A DNA stretch of 5,335 nt, taken from assembly GCA_031271475.1 (NCBI GenBank), contig JAISVP010000199.1, positions 1 to 5,335 on the forward strand, read 5' to 3'. The position numbers were made by a program, and so were the translations under genes. Within the stretch, counting starts at the first letter, position 1. Every line of letters starts with the position of its first letter. This document shows, in pieces, positions 4,955-5,335 of the stretch. The DNA comes from Oscillospiraceae bacterium (GTDB taxonomy: Bacteria; Bacillota; Clostridia; Oscillospirales; Ruminococcaceae). The notes under the pieces were generated by a model. The model did not search any database. It saw only the letters and a list, made by a program, of their open reading frames with translations, and was not told the origin of the DNA.

Positions 4955-5335
4955 ATGTTATCATTTGACATAACGGATAGGAATATCCGCGTCGTCAGGG
5001 GTGTTGACAGCGGGAGCAAAGTGCGTGTTATCTCGGGTGCAACGCTTAACTTGGAAGAAGAGGTAATCGTAAACGGTTACGTCAGGGATGTTCCGCGTCT
5101 GGCGACACTCATTAATGATGTCCTGACGGCTAACAGAATGGTCGATAAAGACGTAATGGTATGTATCTCCTCAAACATCACTATATTTAAGGAATTGAAG
5201 GTACATAAAGCCTCAAAAGAAGCGGAATTCCAAAAAATGGTTAAGGCAGAAATGTATTCCGCGATGAATATAGACGACAGCTACGGCATAGCGTATGTTG
5301 TGGCAAATGCGGCGGCCGATGACGACGGCATGGTG
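4955..5335 (+). CDS. pilM: Type IV pilus assembly protein PilM, actin-like (3' truncated)
   Basis: First 127 codons of a PilM-type protein; the frame is open to the window edge. PilM is a cytoplasmic actin-like (FtsA-related) protein that binds the N-terminus of PilN and links the inner-membrane PilN/PilO complex to the motor. The pattern fits. LSFDITDRNIRVVRG (2-16) corresponds to the N-terminal strand and phosphate-binding loop. GYVRDVPRLATLINDVL (41-57) matches the G-x-(I/V)-x-D segment followed by the helix. VMVCISSNITIFKELKV (67-83) matches the strand-turn ahead of the conserved lysine-rich stretch, and the segment near FQKMVKAEM (92-100) is the usual helix ending in Glu. The phosphate loop reads DITDRN and lacks the common Gly-Ser/Thr pattern (as in D-I-G-S-S). 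Directly downstream of pilC with its own Shine-Dalgarno. The call rests on weak motifs plus context, as PilM diverges fast. Confidence 0.85.
   Translation, partial: MLSFDITDRNIRVVRGVDSGSKVRVISGATLNLEEEVIVNGYVRDVPRLATLINDVLTANRMVDKDVMVCISSNITIFKELKVHKASKEAEFQKMVKAEMYSAMNIDDSYGIAYVVANAAADDDGMV

Overview
The window reads like the chromosome of a low-to-mid-GC Gram-positive bacterium, most likely a member of the Clostridia. The reasons are strong purine-rich Shine-Dalgarno sites, a TATAAT-type promoter, a heterodimeric ABC exporter of a type common in Firmicutes, and type IV pilus genes with Firmicutes-like PilC and PilM. The genus cannot be fixed from the sequence alone.

The left half (3-3004, plus strand) holds two consecutive ABC half-transporters. 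The first is cut by the window edge, leaving the last membrane helix and the whole ATPase domain. The second is complete. Their motif defects are complementary: the first has lost the catalytic Walker B glutamate and the switch histidine, and the second has a degenerate signature (LSAGQ). They should therefore pair as a heterodimeric exporter with one consensus and one degenerate ATP site. Unusually for such a pair, they are separated by about 210 bases of G-rich, degenerate tandem repeats that run right up to the second gene's start.

The middle (3005-3701) holds a small 62-codon gene on the minus strand, with a very good ribosome binding site, ending 3 bases from the ABC gene's stop. Directly upstream of it lie two tandem copies of a roughly 100-base element, each made of four consecutive near-perfect hairpins. 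An AT-rich stretch follows with an imperfect palindrome, a short dyad and an extended -10 promoter pointing right.

The right part (3702-5335, plus strand) starts a type IV pilus assembly operon: a complete pilC (inner-membrane platform protein) followed by the first 127 codons of pilM (actin-like assembly protein). A five-codon reading frame with the better Shine-Dalgarno overlaps the pilC start by ATGA. No pilB or pilT lies upstream of pilC in this window, so the operon appears to begin with pilC.

The most distinctive item is the tandem four-hairpin repeat at 3215-3416. The inter-ABC repeat tract comes next. The genes themselves belong to known families.
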